The notes under the pieces were generated by a model. That model had not been told where the DNA came from. It ran no database searches and was given only the letters and a program-made list of their open reading frames with translations. Shown piece by piece: positions 1 to 7,919 of a stretch of 27,032 bases of DNA (positions are counted from its first letter, which is position 1; the number at the start of each line of letters is the position of its first letter). Source of the DNA: Novosphingobium sp. (GTDB taxonomy: Bacteria; Pseudomonadota; Alphaproteobacteria; Sphingomonadales; Sphingomonadaceae); NCBI GenBank assembly GCA_021299075.1, contig JAJTFU010000012.1:1-27032 (forward strand). The letters run 5' to 3'. The position numbers were made by a program, and so were the translations under genes.

Positions 1-693
1 ATGCGCCGGCGCGGGCTGGTTTCGGGCATCCTCGCACTGGCGGCCGTCACGCTGTTGACCGGTGCTGGAAAGCCGAAGGAAAAGGACTGGTCGGCCACCG
101 TCACCATCAGCAAGGAGGGCTACCACGTCCGCGGCAATCCCCACGCCGCGATCCGGCTGATCGAATATGCCTCCTACTCCTGCCCGCACTGCGGGATCTT
201 CGAGATGCAGGGCGGCGAGGAACTGACCGAACGCTTCATCAAGCCCGGCTCGGTCGCTTATGAAATCCGCCCGTTCTTCCTCAATGAGATCGACAAGACC
301 TTGTCGCTGATCGCCTATTGCGGGCCGCCGGCCAAGTTTTTCGGCAACAACACCCAGCTGCTCAAATACCAGCACGAATGGCTGCGCACCCCGACGCGGG
401 CCCAGGCCCAGCGCTGGTCCGACCCGGACTGGAACAAGCGCGTCCAGGCGATGACCGAGGACCTGGGCCTTTATGCCATGATGGAAAAGCGCGGCTACAA
501 GCGCGCCGAGCTCGACAAGTGTCTGGCCGACGAAGCCTTGGTGGCAGAGCTGCAGAAGGGCACCGAGAACGCCTATTACAAGGATGGCGTGCGCGGGACC
601 CCAGCCTTCCAGCTCAACGGCCAGCTGCTGCCGGTCAACACCTGGCCCGGCATCCGCGAAGTGCTGGCCCGCGCGATGAAAGGTTTTGTCTGA
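1..693 (+). CDS. DsbA-like thiol:disulfide oxidoreductase (periplasmic, thioredoxin fold)
   Basis: The 230-residue product has an N-terminal signal sequence (basic MRRR, then a hydrophobic stretch to about residue 20), so it should act in the periplasm. The thioredoxin-fold active site is CPHC at residues 61-64 (context YSCPHCG), and the cis-proline loop is GTPAF with Pro201. Two further cysteines, Cys107 and Cys174, align with cysteines in the next gene and may form a second disulfide, as in some alphaproteobacterial DsbA proteins. The family forms or isomerises disulfides in exported proteins; which it does here cannot be told from sequence. Unlike its neighbour it has no lipobox cysteine. 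The ATG is the first base of the window, so an upstream start cannot be excluded. The next gene, a paralogue, begins about 100 bases downstream on the same strand. Confidence 0.88.
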   Translation: MRRRGLVSGILALAAVTLLTGAGKPKEKDWSATVTISKEGYHVRGNPHAAIRLIEYASYSCPHCGIFEMQGGEELTERFIKPGSVAYEIRPFFLNEIDKTLSLIAYCGPPAKFFGNNTQLLKYQHEWLRTPTRAQAQRWSDPDWNKRVQAMTEDLGLYAMMEKRGYKRAELDKCLADEALVAELQKGTENAYYKDGVRGTPAFQLNGQLLPVNTWPGIREVLARAMKGFV

Positions 694-794
694 GACTCCT
701 GTGGAGAAGCCTGCGGCCCCCGCATGCGCTCCTTCCCGCTCCCCGGCCGCTAGGCTAGTTTTGGCGGCTCAAATCCAGAGGATTTTTGCGAATC

Positions 795-1556
795 ATGACT
801 GCTGCAAAATTCGGTTTCGCGCCCAAGGCGCTGGTCGCTGCCACCATGGCCCTGGCGCTGGTCGCCTGCGGCAAGAAGGATGAAGGTTCTGCCGCTGCGC
901 CGACCAGCGGGGAGCCGATCGCCAAGATCGCCCCGCCCGCCGGCCAGAACTGGGCCGATACCTATACCGCCACGCCTGAAGGCGGCTACCGGATGGGGAA
1001 CCCCGATGCCCCGATCAAGCTGGTCGAATATGGCGCATTGAGCTGCTCGCACTGCGCCGAATTCTCCGAAAAGAGCGCGGCCGAGCTGCGCGACAATTTC
1101 GTCGCCAGCGGCCGGGTCAGCTTCGAGGTGCGCTTCTTCATGCTGAACGCGCTTGATGTGCCCGCCACGCTGCTCGCGACCTGCAGCTCGCCTGAGGCGG
1201 CGCTCCCGCTCGCCAAGCAATTCTGGGGCTGGCAGCGCGACATGTTCACCAACCTCCAGGCTAACGAGGCCGCGCTGAACACCGCCGGCCAGCTGCCGCC
1301 GGAGCAACGCTTTGCCGCGATTGCCCGGGCTGGCGGCATGGACACCTTCTTCGCCTCGCGCGGGGTCGCTGCCGATCAGGCCAAGGCCTGCCTGGCCGAC
1401 ACTGCCAAGGCCACCAAGCTGGTCGAAGCGACCAACAAGGCCAGTCAGGAACTGAACATCACCGGCACGCCGACCTTCTTGCTCAACGGTGCCAAGCTGG
1501 ACACCAACACCTGGGAAGGCGTGAAGGTCCTGCTTGAAAAGGCCGGGGCCCGCTAA
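795..1556 (+). CDS. DsbA-like thiol:disulfide oxidoreductase, lipoprotein
   Basis: This is a paralogue of the preceding gene, 253 residues from the chosen ATG. The signal peptide ends in a lipobox (LVAC, Cys25) followed by GKKDE, so the protein should be lipid-anchored on the periplasmic side. The active site is CSHC at residues 84-87 and the cis-proline loop is GTPTF (Pro226). Cys130 and Cys199 match the extra cysteines of the upstream paralogue. A TTG at 786 is in frame, but an AGAGGA at 777-782 leaves only 3 bases to the TTG and 12 to the ATG at 795, so ATG is preferred though not proven. smc follows after 30 bases on the same strand, so co-transcription is likely. Function is inferred from the fold and motif; substrates are unknown. 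Confidence 0.9.
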   Translation: MTAAKFGFAPKALVAATMALALVACGKKDEGSAAAPTSGEPIAKIAPPAGQNWADTYTATPEGGYRMGNPDAPIKLVEYGALSCSHCAEFSEKSAAELRDNFVASGRVSFEVRFFMLNALDVPATLLATCSSPEAALPLAKQFWGWQRDMFTNLQANEAALNTAGQLPPEQRFAAIARAGGMDTFFASRGVAADQAKACLADTAKATKLVEATNKASQELNITGTPTFLLNGAKLDTNTWEGVKVLLEKAGAR

Positions 1557-1586
1557 GCCGGGACCAGGAGGGGGACCGGCCAGACG

Positions 1587-4500
1587 ATGCGGATCAAGCG
1601 GCTCAAACTGTCGGGCTTCAAAAGCTTCGTAGAGCCGGCTGAGCTGCATATCGAGCCGGGGCTGACCGGCGTGGTCGGCCCCAACGGCTGCGGCAAATCC
1701 AACCTGCTCGAAGCGATCCGCTGGGTGATGGGCGAAAGCTCGCCCAAGTCGATGCGCGGCGGCGGCATGGAAGACGTGATCTTCGCCGGCACGGCCCAGC
1801 GCCCGCCGCGCGATTTCGCCGAAGTCGTCCTGCTGGCCGATGCTGGTGACAATGACAGCGATCTGGAAGTTGTCCGCCGGATCGAGCGCGGCGCCGGCTC
1901 CGCCTACCGCGTCAATGGCCGCGATGTGCGGGCCAAGGATGTGGCGCTGGTCTTTGCCGATGCGGCCACCGGCGCCCACTCCCCCGCGCTCGTCAGCCAG
2001 GGCAAGATCGCCGCGGTAATCGCCGCCAAGCCGGCCGAGCGGCGGATGATGCTGGAAGAGGCAGCGGGGATCGCCGGCCTGCATGTGCGCCGCAAGGATG
2101 CCGAGCAGAAGCTGCGCGCGACCGAGGCCAACCTGGCGCGGCTGGAAGACCTGATGGGTCAGCTCGATGCCCAGATCGGCAGTCTGCGCCGCCAGGCCCG
2201 CGCGGCGGAACGCTACAAGGCGCTGTCCGACAAGATCCGCCTGGCCGAAGCGCGGCTGGTCTATGCCCGCTGGCGCGATGCCGCAGCGGCGGCCGAAGCG
2301 GCGCGGGGCGAGGCTCAGGCCGCCGAAGCCCGCGTTGCCGCCGCCCAGACCGCCATGGCCGAGGCGCAGAAGGCCCAGCACGAAGCCGCCTCTGCCCTTG
2401 CCGAAGCGCGCGATGAACTGGCCGACCGGCGCGACGATGCCACGGCCCACGGCCACCGCATGGCCTCGCTCTCCACCCAGCTCGAAGCGGCCGAGGAGCG
2501 GCTGAAGGACCTTGATCGCCAGGCAGCGCGGCTTGAGGCGGACAAGGGCGAAGCTGACCGGCTGACGCGCGACGCGGCCGAAGCCCTCGCCAAGCTGGAG
2601 CGCGAACTGGCCGAGGGCGAGGAACGGCTGGAGGCGGAAGAGAAACGCCGCCCGGTCGTCGCTGCGGCGCTCGACGATGCCGACCGCAACCTGCGCGCAG
2701 CGGAACTGGCACTGGCCAAGGCCACGGCCGACCAGGCTGGGGTTGAAGCCGAATGGCGCGTGGCCGAGGCCGAAGTTGCCGCCGCCCAGCAACGCCTAGC
2801 GCGGCTTGATGCCGAAGCCCGCCGCCAGGACGAGCTGAAAGCCGCGCTGGCCCGCGAGGGCGATCCGGTCGCCGCGCTGGCCGAGGCCGAGCAGGCCCGC
2901 GATGCGGCCGCAGAACAGCTGACCGCCGCCCGAGCCGCGCTCGACGGGCAGCAGGCCCGCAAGAGCGAGCTGCAGTCCGCGCGCGATGCAGCATCCTCGG
3001 CCCTTGCATCGGCCAGGGCCGAACTGGCCGGGGTAGAGCGCGAATGGCAGGCGCTGGTCCGTGACCGCGATGCCCGCGCCAAGCAGGCCAGCGGCAAGCA
3101 TGGCCTGCCGGTCGCGCTCGATCAGGTTCGCGCTGCGCCCGGTTACGAGCGCGCGATCGCCGCCGTGCTGGGCCGCGATGCCAAGGCTCCGCTTGGCCAG
3201 GCTCCGGCCGGGGAAGATGGCCGCTTCTGGACTGGTGCTGCCGCGCCCAAGCCGGTGGCGGACAGCCTTGCCGCCCATGTCACCCAGTGCCCGGACCAGC
3301 TGAAGGCCCGGCTCGCGCTGGTCCATGTCGCCGATGAAGACGATGGCCGGGCGCTGGGTCCGGGCGAATGGCTGGTCACCCGCGCTGGCCGGATCCGCCG
3401 CTGGGATGGCTTCGTCAGCCAGGGCGAAGGCGCCGCCGAAGCTGCGCGACTTGAAGCCGAGAACCGGCTGGCTGCGCTGGAAGCGGAACTGCCCGGCAAG
3501 CGCGCAGCGGCGGAACAGGCGGAAGCCAGCGCCAATGCGGTCCAGGCTGAGCTGTCCGAACTACAACTGGCAGTGATCGCCTCCGAACGCGCCGTTGCTG
3601 CGGCTTCCGAAGCAGAGCGCGCTGCCCTGCGCGCGGTTGACCAGGCTGAGGCAGCCAAGGCCCGGCTCGAAGCCCGCCGCGCCGAGCTGGCCGAAGCCGC
3701 CGGTGACCTCGCCGAACAGCGCAAGGCCGCCGAGACCGAACAGGCTGCCGCAGAAGCTCGCCGCAACGAACTGCCCGATCCGGCCACCGGCCGCGCGCAG
3801 CTTGCGGCGGCTCAGGCCCGCCACGATGCGGCCCGGCAGGGGCTGCAAGCGGCGACTGCTGCGCTCGCCTCGCACGATCAGGGCCCGGCGGTGGCGCGCG
3901 AGCGGACCAATGCCCAGCGCGCCGATATCAAGGGCTGGCAGGCCCGCGCCGGCGATGCCGCCAGCCGTCTGAGCGAAATGAGCCGCCGCGCCGAGGAAAT
4001 CGCCGAGGAACGCGCCGTCATCGCCGCCAAGCCCGCCAGCCTGATCCGCGAGATCGAGGCCGGCGACGAAGTCCGCGCCCGCCTGGCCGCCGAGCTGGCC
4101 TCTGCTGAAGCCAAGGTCAGCGAACTGGGCGATGCCGCCCGCCGGATCGAGAGCCGCTTTGCCGAGGCCAACGAAGCGCTCGCCTCCGCGCGCGAAACCC
4201 GCGCCGGGGCCGCCGCCCGCGCCGAAAACGAAGAAGCCCGCCGCGCCGAAATGGCCGGTATCTCGGGCGAACGCTTCCAGTGCCCGCCGCCGCTGCTGCC
4301 CGAACGGTTCGAATTCGTTGCGGCCGAAGTGGGCCCCTCCGGCCAGGAAAGCGCCGAACATGACAAGCTGGTGGCCGACCGTGAGCGGCTCGGCCCGGTC
4401 AACCTGGTTGCGGCCGAGGAACTGGCCGAAGTCGAAGGCCGCCACAGCGCCAGCATCGCCGAACAGGCCGAACTGACCGAGGCCGTGCACCGCCTGCGCG

Positions 4501-5015
4501 GCTCGATCGGCAACCTCAACCGCGAAGGCCGCGAACGGCTGCGCGCTGCCTTCGAGGCGGTCAACACCCACTTCCAGCGGCTGTTCTCCAAGCTGTTCGA
4601 GGGCGGTCAGGCGCACCTCGCGCTGGTCGACAGCGACGATCCGCTTGAGGCCGGTCTCGAGATCTACGCCCAGCCGCCGGGCAAGCGCCTGACGTCGCTG
4701 ACCCTGCTCTCGGGCGGCGAACAGGCACTAACCGCCGTCGCGCTGATCTTCGCTCTGTTCCTTACCAACCCCGCCCCGATCTGCGTGCTCGACGAAGTCG
4801 ATGCGCCACTGGACGATGCCAATATCGAGCGCTTCTGCGATCTGCTCGATGCGATGGTGAAGGAGACCGACACCCGCTACCTGATCGTCACCCACAACGC
4901 CGTGACGATGAGCCGCATGCACCGCCTGTTCGGCGTGACCATGGTCGAGCGCGGGGTCAGCCGCCTGGTCAGCGTCGACCTTGAGGGCGCAGAAGAACTG
5001 CTGGCGGCGGAGTAA
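1587..5015 (+). CDS. smc: Chromosome segregation ATPase SMC
   Basis: This is an SMC protein of 1142 residues, near the usual bacterial length. The N-terminal head has MRIKRLKLSGFKSF and Walker A GPNGCGKS at residues 31-38. Long Ala/Glu/Arg-rich coiled coils run from about 165-500 and 616-890, separated by a hinge of roughly 115 residues (about 501-615). The C-terminal head carries the ABC signature LSGGEQ (1041-1046), Walker B ICVLDEVD (1065-1072) and a D-loop APLDDAN. The family forms a ring with ScpA and ScpB that compacts and separates sister chromosomes; those partners are not in this window. The start is the ATG that opens the conserved head; an AGGAGG lies at 1566-1571, rather far upstream. 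The stop codon directly abuts the stop of the convergent soxR. The many long antisense frames across the coiled coils are composition artefacts. Confidence 0.97.
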   Translation: MRIKRLKLSGFKSFVEPAELHIEPGLTGVVGPNGCGKSNLLEAIRWVMGESSPKSMRGGGMEDVIFAGTAQRPPRDFAEVVLLADAGDNDSDLEVVRRIERGAGSAYRVNGRDVRAKDVALVFADAATGAHSPALVSQGKIAAVIAAKPAERRMMLEEAAGIAGLHVRRKDAEQKLRATEANLARLEDLMGQLDAQIGSLRRQARAAERYKALSDKIRLAEARLVYARWRDAAAAAEAARGEAQAAEARVAAAQTAMAEAQKAQHEAASALAEARDELADRRDDATAHGHRMASLSTQLEAAEERLKDLDRQAARLEADKGEADRLTRDAAEALAKLERELAEGEERLEAEEKRRPVVAAALDDADRNLRAAELALAKATADQAGVEAEWRVAEAEVAAAQQRLARLDAEARRQDELKAALAREGDPVAALAEAEQARDAAAEQLTAARAALDGQQARKSELQSARDAASSALASARAELAGVEREWQALVRDRDARAKQASGKHGLPVALDQVRAAPGYERAIAAVLGRDAKAPLGQAPAGEDGRFWTGAAAPKPVADSLAAHVTQCPDQLKARLALVHVADEDDGRALGPGEWLVTRAGRIRRWDGFVSQGEGAAEAARLEAENRLAALEAELPGKRAAAEQAEASANAVQAELSELQLAVIASERAVAAASEAERAALRAVDQAEAAKARLEARRAELAEAAGDLAEQRKAAETEQAAAEARRNELPDPATGRAQLAAAQARHDAARQGLQAATAALASHDQGPAVARERTNAQRADIKGWQARAGDAASRLSEMSRRAEEIAEERAVIAAKPASLIREIEAGDEVRARLAAELASAEAKVSELGDAARRIESRFAEANEALASARETRAGAAARAENEEARRAEMAGISGERFQCPPPLLPERFEFVAAEVGPSGQESAEHDKLVADRERLGPVNLVAAEELAEVEGRHSASIAEQAELTEAVHRLRGSIGNLNREGRERLRAAFEAVNTHFQRLFSKLFEGGQAHLALVDSDDPLEAGLEIYAQPPGKRLTSLTLLSGGEQALTAVALIFALFLTNPAPICVLDEVDAPLDDANIERFCDLLDAMVKETDTRYLIVTHNAVTMSRMHRLFGVTMVERGVSRLVSVDLEGAEELLAAE

Positions 5016-5459
5016 TCAATCCAGCACGTACCTCGGCCCGGTGCCCCCTCCGGCTCCGGCGCGATCATCCCTGTTGTAAAGCTGGCAGCGCTGGAGGCTG
5101 AGGCAGCCGCAGCCGATGCATTCATCGAGCTTGGCGCGGGTGCGGGTGAGGAGCTGGATCTTGGCATCAAGCGCGACCCGGACCGAGCGGCTGAGCTTCT
5201 GCCAGTCTGACAGGGTGGGGGTGCGGCCCTGGGGGAGCTGTGAAAGTTCGGCCTCGATCTCGGTCAGGCCCAGGCCCAATTTCTGCGCGATCAGGATGAA
5301 GCTGAGCCGGCGAATATCGCTCCGCAGGAAGCGCCGTTGGTTGCCCATCGTGCGCATGGCCTGGATAAGACCCTTGTCCTCGTAGAACCGGATCGCGGAA
5401 ACGGCGAGGCCCGTGCGCCGCGCCAGTTCGCCGATCGGCAGCAGATCATTCTTGTCCAT
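5016..5459 (-). CDS. soxR: Redox-sensing MerR-family activator SoxR
   Basis: The 147-residue protein has an N-terminal MerR winged helix (LPIGELARRTGLAVSAIRFY, residues 7-26), a dimerisation helix, and the SoxR [2Fe-2S] cluster motif Cys-X2-Cys-X-Cys-X5-Cys at Cys114, Cys117, Cys119 and Cys125. Family members switch on transcription when redox-active compounds or superoxide oxidise the cluster. The gene is divergent from two VOC-fold genes, and a near-perfect SoxR operator lies in the 113-base gap, so those genes are the probable target. In many non-enteric bacteria SoxR controls its neighbours directly rather than a soxS gene; no soxS is seen here. The start is ATG with AAAGG about 9 bases upstream. 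The reading frame ends exactly where convergent smc ends. Confidence 0.95.
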   Translation of the reverse strand: MDKNDLLPIGELARRTGLAVSAIRFYEDKGLIQAMRTMGNQRRFLRSDIRRLSFILIAQKLGLGLTEIEAELSQLPQGRTPTLSDWQKLSRSVRVALDAKIQLLTRTRAKLDECIGCGCLSLQRCQLYNRDDRAGAGGGTGPRYVLD

Positions 5460-5487
5460 CCGAAAGCGCCTTTCCGCTCGAATTGGC

Positions 5488-5518
5488 TTGACCTCAAGTT
5501 AGCTTGAGGTTGCATCAA
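5488..5518 (+). promoter_or_regulatory. SoxR operator and SoxR-type promoter
   Basis: The 18-base inverted repeat CCTCAAGTTAGCTTGAGG lies at 5492-5509 and differs from the enterobacterial SoxR site (CCTCAAGTTAACTTGAGG) at one central base. It sits between a -35-like TTGACC (5488-5493) and a weak -10-like CATCAA (5513-5518). The 19-base spacing is the stretched geometry typical of MerR-family promoters. Read on the other strand the same hexamers give TTGATG and GGTCAA at the same spacing, so soxR might be expressed from the same region. The site is read directly from sequence; SoxR control is inferred from the adjacent soxR gene. Confidence 0.92.
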
Positions 5519-5572
5519 GGTAAAGCACGATTCGCACAGTGCGGATCAAGGTGCTGAAAAGGATATAGAATC

Positions 5573-5944
5573 ATGCCAACCGGCTTCCTCGAACACGTCA
5601 ACATCACGGTCAGCGATCCAGACCGGTCTTCGGCGCTGTTCCAGCGACTGTGCGGCTGGCATGAGCGCTGGCGCGGTCCTTCGCAGCTCGGCGGGTGGAC
5701 GATCCATGTCGGCAATGAGCGCGACTACCTGGCGATCTATACTCACTCAAGCCAGGTGCCGCGCTTCGCCAAGGGCCAGCCGCTGAACCATGTCGGGTTG
5801 GTGGTCGACGATCTCGATTCCGCTGAGGCGGTCGTGAAGGATGCCGGCCTCGTCTCCTTCAACCACGCCGATTACGAACCCGGGCGCCGCTTCTATTTCT
5901 TCGACTGGGACGGGATCGAGTTCGAGGTGGTCAGCTATGCGTGA
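5573..5944 (+). CDS. VOC-family (glyoxalase/bleomycin-resistance fold) protein, SoxR-linked
   Basis: The 123-residue protein has two beta-alpha-beta-beta-beta halves typical of the vicinal oxygen chelate superfamily. The first half opens with FLEHVNITVSD (His8), the second with LNHVGLVVDDL (His73), and the C-terminus DWDGIEFEVV places a Glu at 116 or 118, so plausible metal ligands are present. Members include glyoxalases, ring-cleaving dioxygenases and antibiotic-binding proteins; this sequence does not say which. It is the first gene downstream of a SoxR operator, with AAAAGGA about 9 bases before the ATG. Its end overlaps the next VOC gene by 8 bases, so the two are probably translated in a coupled way. 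A role in handling redox-cycling compounds or reactive carbonyls is inference from context. Confidence 0.85.
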   Translation: MPTGFLEHVNITVSDPDRSSALFQRLCGWHERWRGPSQLGGWTIHVGNERDYLAIYTHSSQVPRFAKGQPLNHVGLVVDDLDSAEAVVKDAGLVSFNHADYEPGRRFYFFDWDGIEFEVVSYA

Positions 5945-6335
5945 GGTGGCTCCCAAGCTGCGGGTCGCACGACCGACCAACGACATCGACGCCCTCTTGC
6001 CGTTCTATCGCGACGGACTGGGCCTGACCGTGCTGACCAGTTTCGCGGACCATGGCGGATTCGATGGGATCATGTTGGGTCTACCCGGCGCGCCCTGGCA
6101 CCTCGAGTTCACCCGCGCCCCGGGCCACATCGCACCGACTGCCCCAAGCGAGGATCGCCTGCTGGTGCTTTACCTTCCCGACGTCGCCGACTGGCAAGCC
6201 GCCTGCGCGCGGATGGAAGCGGCAGGCCATGAGCCGGTCGCCTCATTCAACCCCTATTGGGACCTGCTCGGCAGAACTTATCAGGAACCGGAGGGCTACC
6301 GCGTAGTGATCCAGCAGCAGGACTGGCCGCTGTGA
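5937..6335 (+). CDS. Second VOC-family protein, overlapping the first
   Basis: The 132-residue product starts at an ATG inside the end of the preceding gene (8-base overlap). The frame is open further upstream, but that part lies entirely within the previous gene. The VOC pattern is visible: RPTNDIDALLPFYRDGLGL, then WHLEFTRAPG in the first half, then DVADWQAACARMEAAGHEPV and DLLGRTYQEPEGYRVVI in the second. The usual first-strand histidine is absent (LRVARPTND) and the C-terminal position commonly held by Glu reads Gln (VVIQQQ). It may therefore bind a ligand without metal, or rely on the partner protein. Expression should follow the SoxR-controlled promoter upstream. It converges with the yedK-like gene with 4 bases between the stops. 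Confidence 0.82.
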   Translation: MREVAPKLRVARPTNDIDALLPFYRDGLGLTVLTSFADHGGFDGIMLGLPGAPWHLEFTRAPGHIAPTAPSEDRLLVLYLPDVADWQAACARMEAAGHEPVASFNPYWDLLGRTYQEPEGYRVVIQQQDWPL

Positions 6336-6339
6336 CCCA

Positions 6340-6972
6340 TTAAAGCAGCGGCGGCTGGGTGCCGATCGGCTTGCCGCCCACCCAGCGGTCGCCAGTGTGA
6401 TCGGCCTGCAACGGCCCGCGCCAGGTCTGGCAAAGATCGAGCGCATGATCGAGCGAACCGGTGATCCAGGCTGCCCAATTGTCCGGGGCCAGGATCACCG
6501 GCATCCGGTCATGCACCTCGGCCATGGCCGGCGCGCTATCGACCATGACCATGGCATAGCAATCGCCCCATTCGGCCGTCGGCCGCCAGAGCCCGGCGAC
6601 GGCCATCACCTCGACATCGGGGAGCGAATACCAGCTTCGCGTCATCCGCCCGCTTGGCCCCTGTGGCTCCGCCCATTGCGTCACCGGGATCAGGCAGCGG
6701 CGGCGCGCAAAGCTGTCGCGCCAGAAGGGGGTCAGCAGCTTGTCATCGCGGGCATTGGTGACCGGCTTGGGCTTCAGCTTCTGCCCCTGCTTGCCGGTCA
6801 GCACCACCGGCAGGCCCCAGTTCATCGCCCGCAGCTGTCCGCCCTCAACCACCAGGCCCGGATAGCCGGGGTAAAGCTCGGTCGCGAAATTGCTCCCCGC
6901 CGCCGCGTCCTCCACCGCGAACAGCGCGGCGACCTCGGCCGTGCCCTTGGTCATGCGGTAAAGGTTGCACAT
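6340..6972 (-). CDS. yedK: SRAP-domain protein YedK/HMCES (abasic-site shield)
   Basis: The 210-residue protein matches the SOS response-associated peptidase (SRAP) family. It starts Met-Cys, giving an N-terminal Cys2 after Met removal, and has the NAR motif (Asn73), the catalytic-pocket Glu in QWAEPQG (Glu102) and the VHDRMPVIL motif with His154. Family members (E. coli YedK, human HMCES) use Cys2 to form a thiazolidine crosslink with abasic sites in single-stranded DNA, which protects replication forks. All key residues are present, so activity is likely. The ATG overlaps the TGA of ubiA by one base (TGATG), so translation is probably coupled to ubiA. No LexA box was recognised, which fits expression as part of the ubiA transcript. 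Confidence 0.93.
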   Translation of the reverse strand: MCNLYRMTKGTAEVAALFAVEDAAAGSNFATELYPGYPGLVVEGGQLRAMNWGLPVVLTGKQGQKLKPKPVTNARDDKLLTPFWRDSFARRRCLIPVTQWAEPQGPSGRMTRSWYSLPDVEVMAVAGLWRPTAEWGDCYAMVMVDSAPAMAEVHDRMPVILAPDNWAAWITGSLDHALDLCQTWRGPLQADHTGDRWVGGKPIGTQPPLL

Positions 6973-7874
6973 CAGGCGTTCCCGACAACCCAGCAGGCCA
7001 GGGCCACCAGCAGCCCGGTGGTGCGGTTGGATCGGAATCGGGCGAGGGCGTTGTCGGCGTTCTTGTCATCGAGCGTCAGCACCTGCCAGGCCAGGTGCAG
7101 CGCAGCGGGAGCCAGGGCCAGCAAGGCCAGCCAATCTGGCCGCAGCAGCCAGAAGGCCAGCGCCCAGAGCAGGACCGCGCCAGCATAGAATCCGGCTACG
7201 CCCGCCTGAACATGTTTGCCGAGCGTCAGCGCGCTGGAGCCGATCCCGACCAGCGCATCATCTTCGCGGTCCTGGCAGGCGTAGATCGTGTCATAGCCCA
7301 CGCACCACAGCACGGCCCCGGCATAGAGCGCCGCCATGCCCCCCAGGTTCCACTCGCTCACCGCGATCCAGCCGACCGGCACGCCCCAGGTGAAGACCAG
7401 CCCCAGCCACGCCTGCGGAAAGCCGGTGATTCGCTTCATGAAGGGATAGGCCGCGACTAGCGCCAGGCTGCCGAGTGCGACCAGCTGTGCCTCCCACCGC
7501 AATTGCAGCAGCACGACCAGCCCTACCCCGCACAGCGCCAGCAGCCAGGCCCAGGCCGCGCCCTTGCTGACCCGCCCGCTCGCGACGGGCCGCGCCGCAG
7601 TGCGGGCGACCTGCCGGTCCAGATCGGCATCGACGATATCGTTATAGACGCAGCCCGCCCCGCGCATGGCGATCGAGCCGAGCAGGAACCACAGCAGCAG
7701 GTCCCACCGGCTCTCCCCGCCGGCCAGCAGCAGGCCCCAGGCGCAGGGCCAGAACAGCAGCCACCAGCCGATCGGCCGATCAAACCGGGCAAGCTGAGCG
7801 TAATCACGCAGCGGCTGCGGCAGCGCGGCCACCAGCCCGCGGTGCTGAGTATCGGGGACGATTTCGGCGGTCAT
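6972..7874 (-). CDS. ubiA: 4-hydroxybenzoate polyprenyltransferase UbiA
   Basis: The 300-residue membrane protein has many hydrophobic segments. It has the two Asp-rich motifs of UbiA prenyltransferases: NDIVDADLD at residues 78-86, followed by RTAARPVASG, and DTIYACQDREDD at about 195-206. These bind prenyl diphosphate through magnesium. The enzyme attaches the polyprenyl tail to 4-hydroxybenzoate in the inner membrane, the membrane-bound step of ubiquinone synthesis. The frame is open about 470 bases further upstream, but that part lies antisense within rsmE; the ATG at 7874 gives the normal family length. The gene is divergent from rsmE with 45 bases between, and its stop overlaps the start of yedK. 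Confidence 0.95.
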   Translation of the reverse strand: MTAEIVPDTQHRGLVAALPQPLRDYAQLARFDRPIGWWLLFWPCAWGLLLAGGESRWDLLLWFLLGSIAMRGAGCVYNDIVDADLDRQVARTAARPVASGRVSKGAAWAWLLALCGVGLVVLLQLRWEAQLVALGSLALVAAYPFMKRITGFPQAWLGLVFTWGVPVGWIAVSEWNLGGMAALYAGAVLWCVGYDTIYACQDREDDALVGIGSSALTLGKHVQAGVAGFYAGAVLLWALAFWLLRPDWLALLALAPAALHLAWQVLTLDDKNADNALARFRSNRTTGLLVALACWVVGNA

Positions 7875-7919
7875 GCTTACCCTGTAGCCAATCAACCGAA
7901 ATCCGCTAGAGCATGCGCC

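Noticed and set aside
750..2792. Long antisense open frame (about 680 codons) across the second DsbA-like gene and smc
   Set aside because: It mirrors the GC-rich coding strand and its translation is low-complexity Gly/Arg/Ala. The sense strand encodes clear DsbA and SMC motifs.
3561..4616. Antisense open frame within smc
   Set aside because: Same cause; the glycine- and alanine-rich translation reflects the coiled-coil codons of smc.
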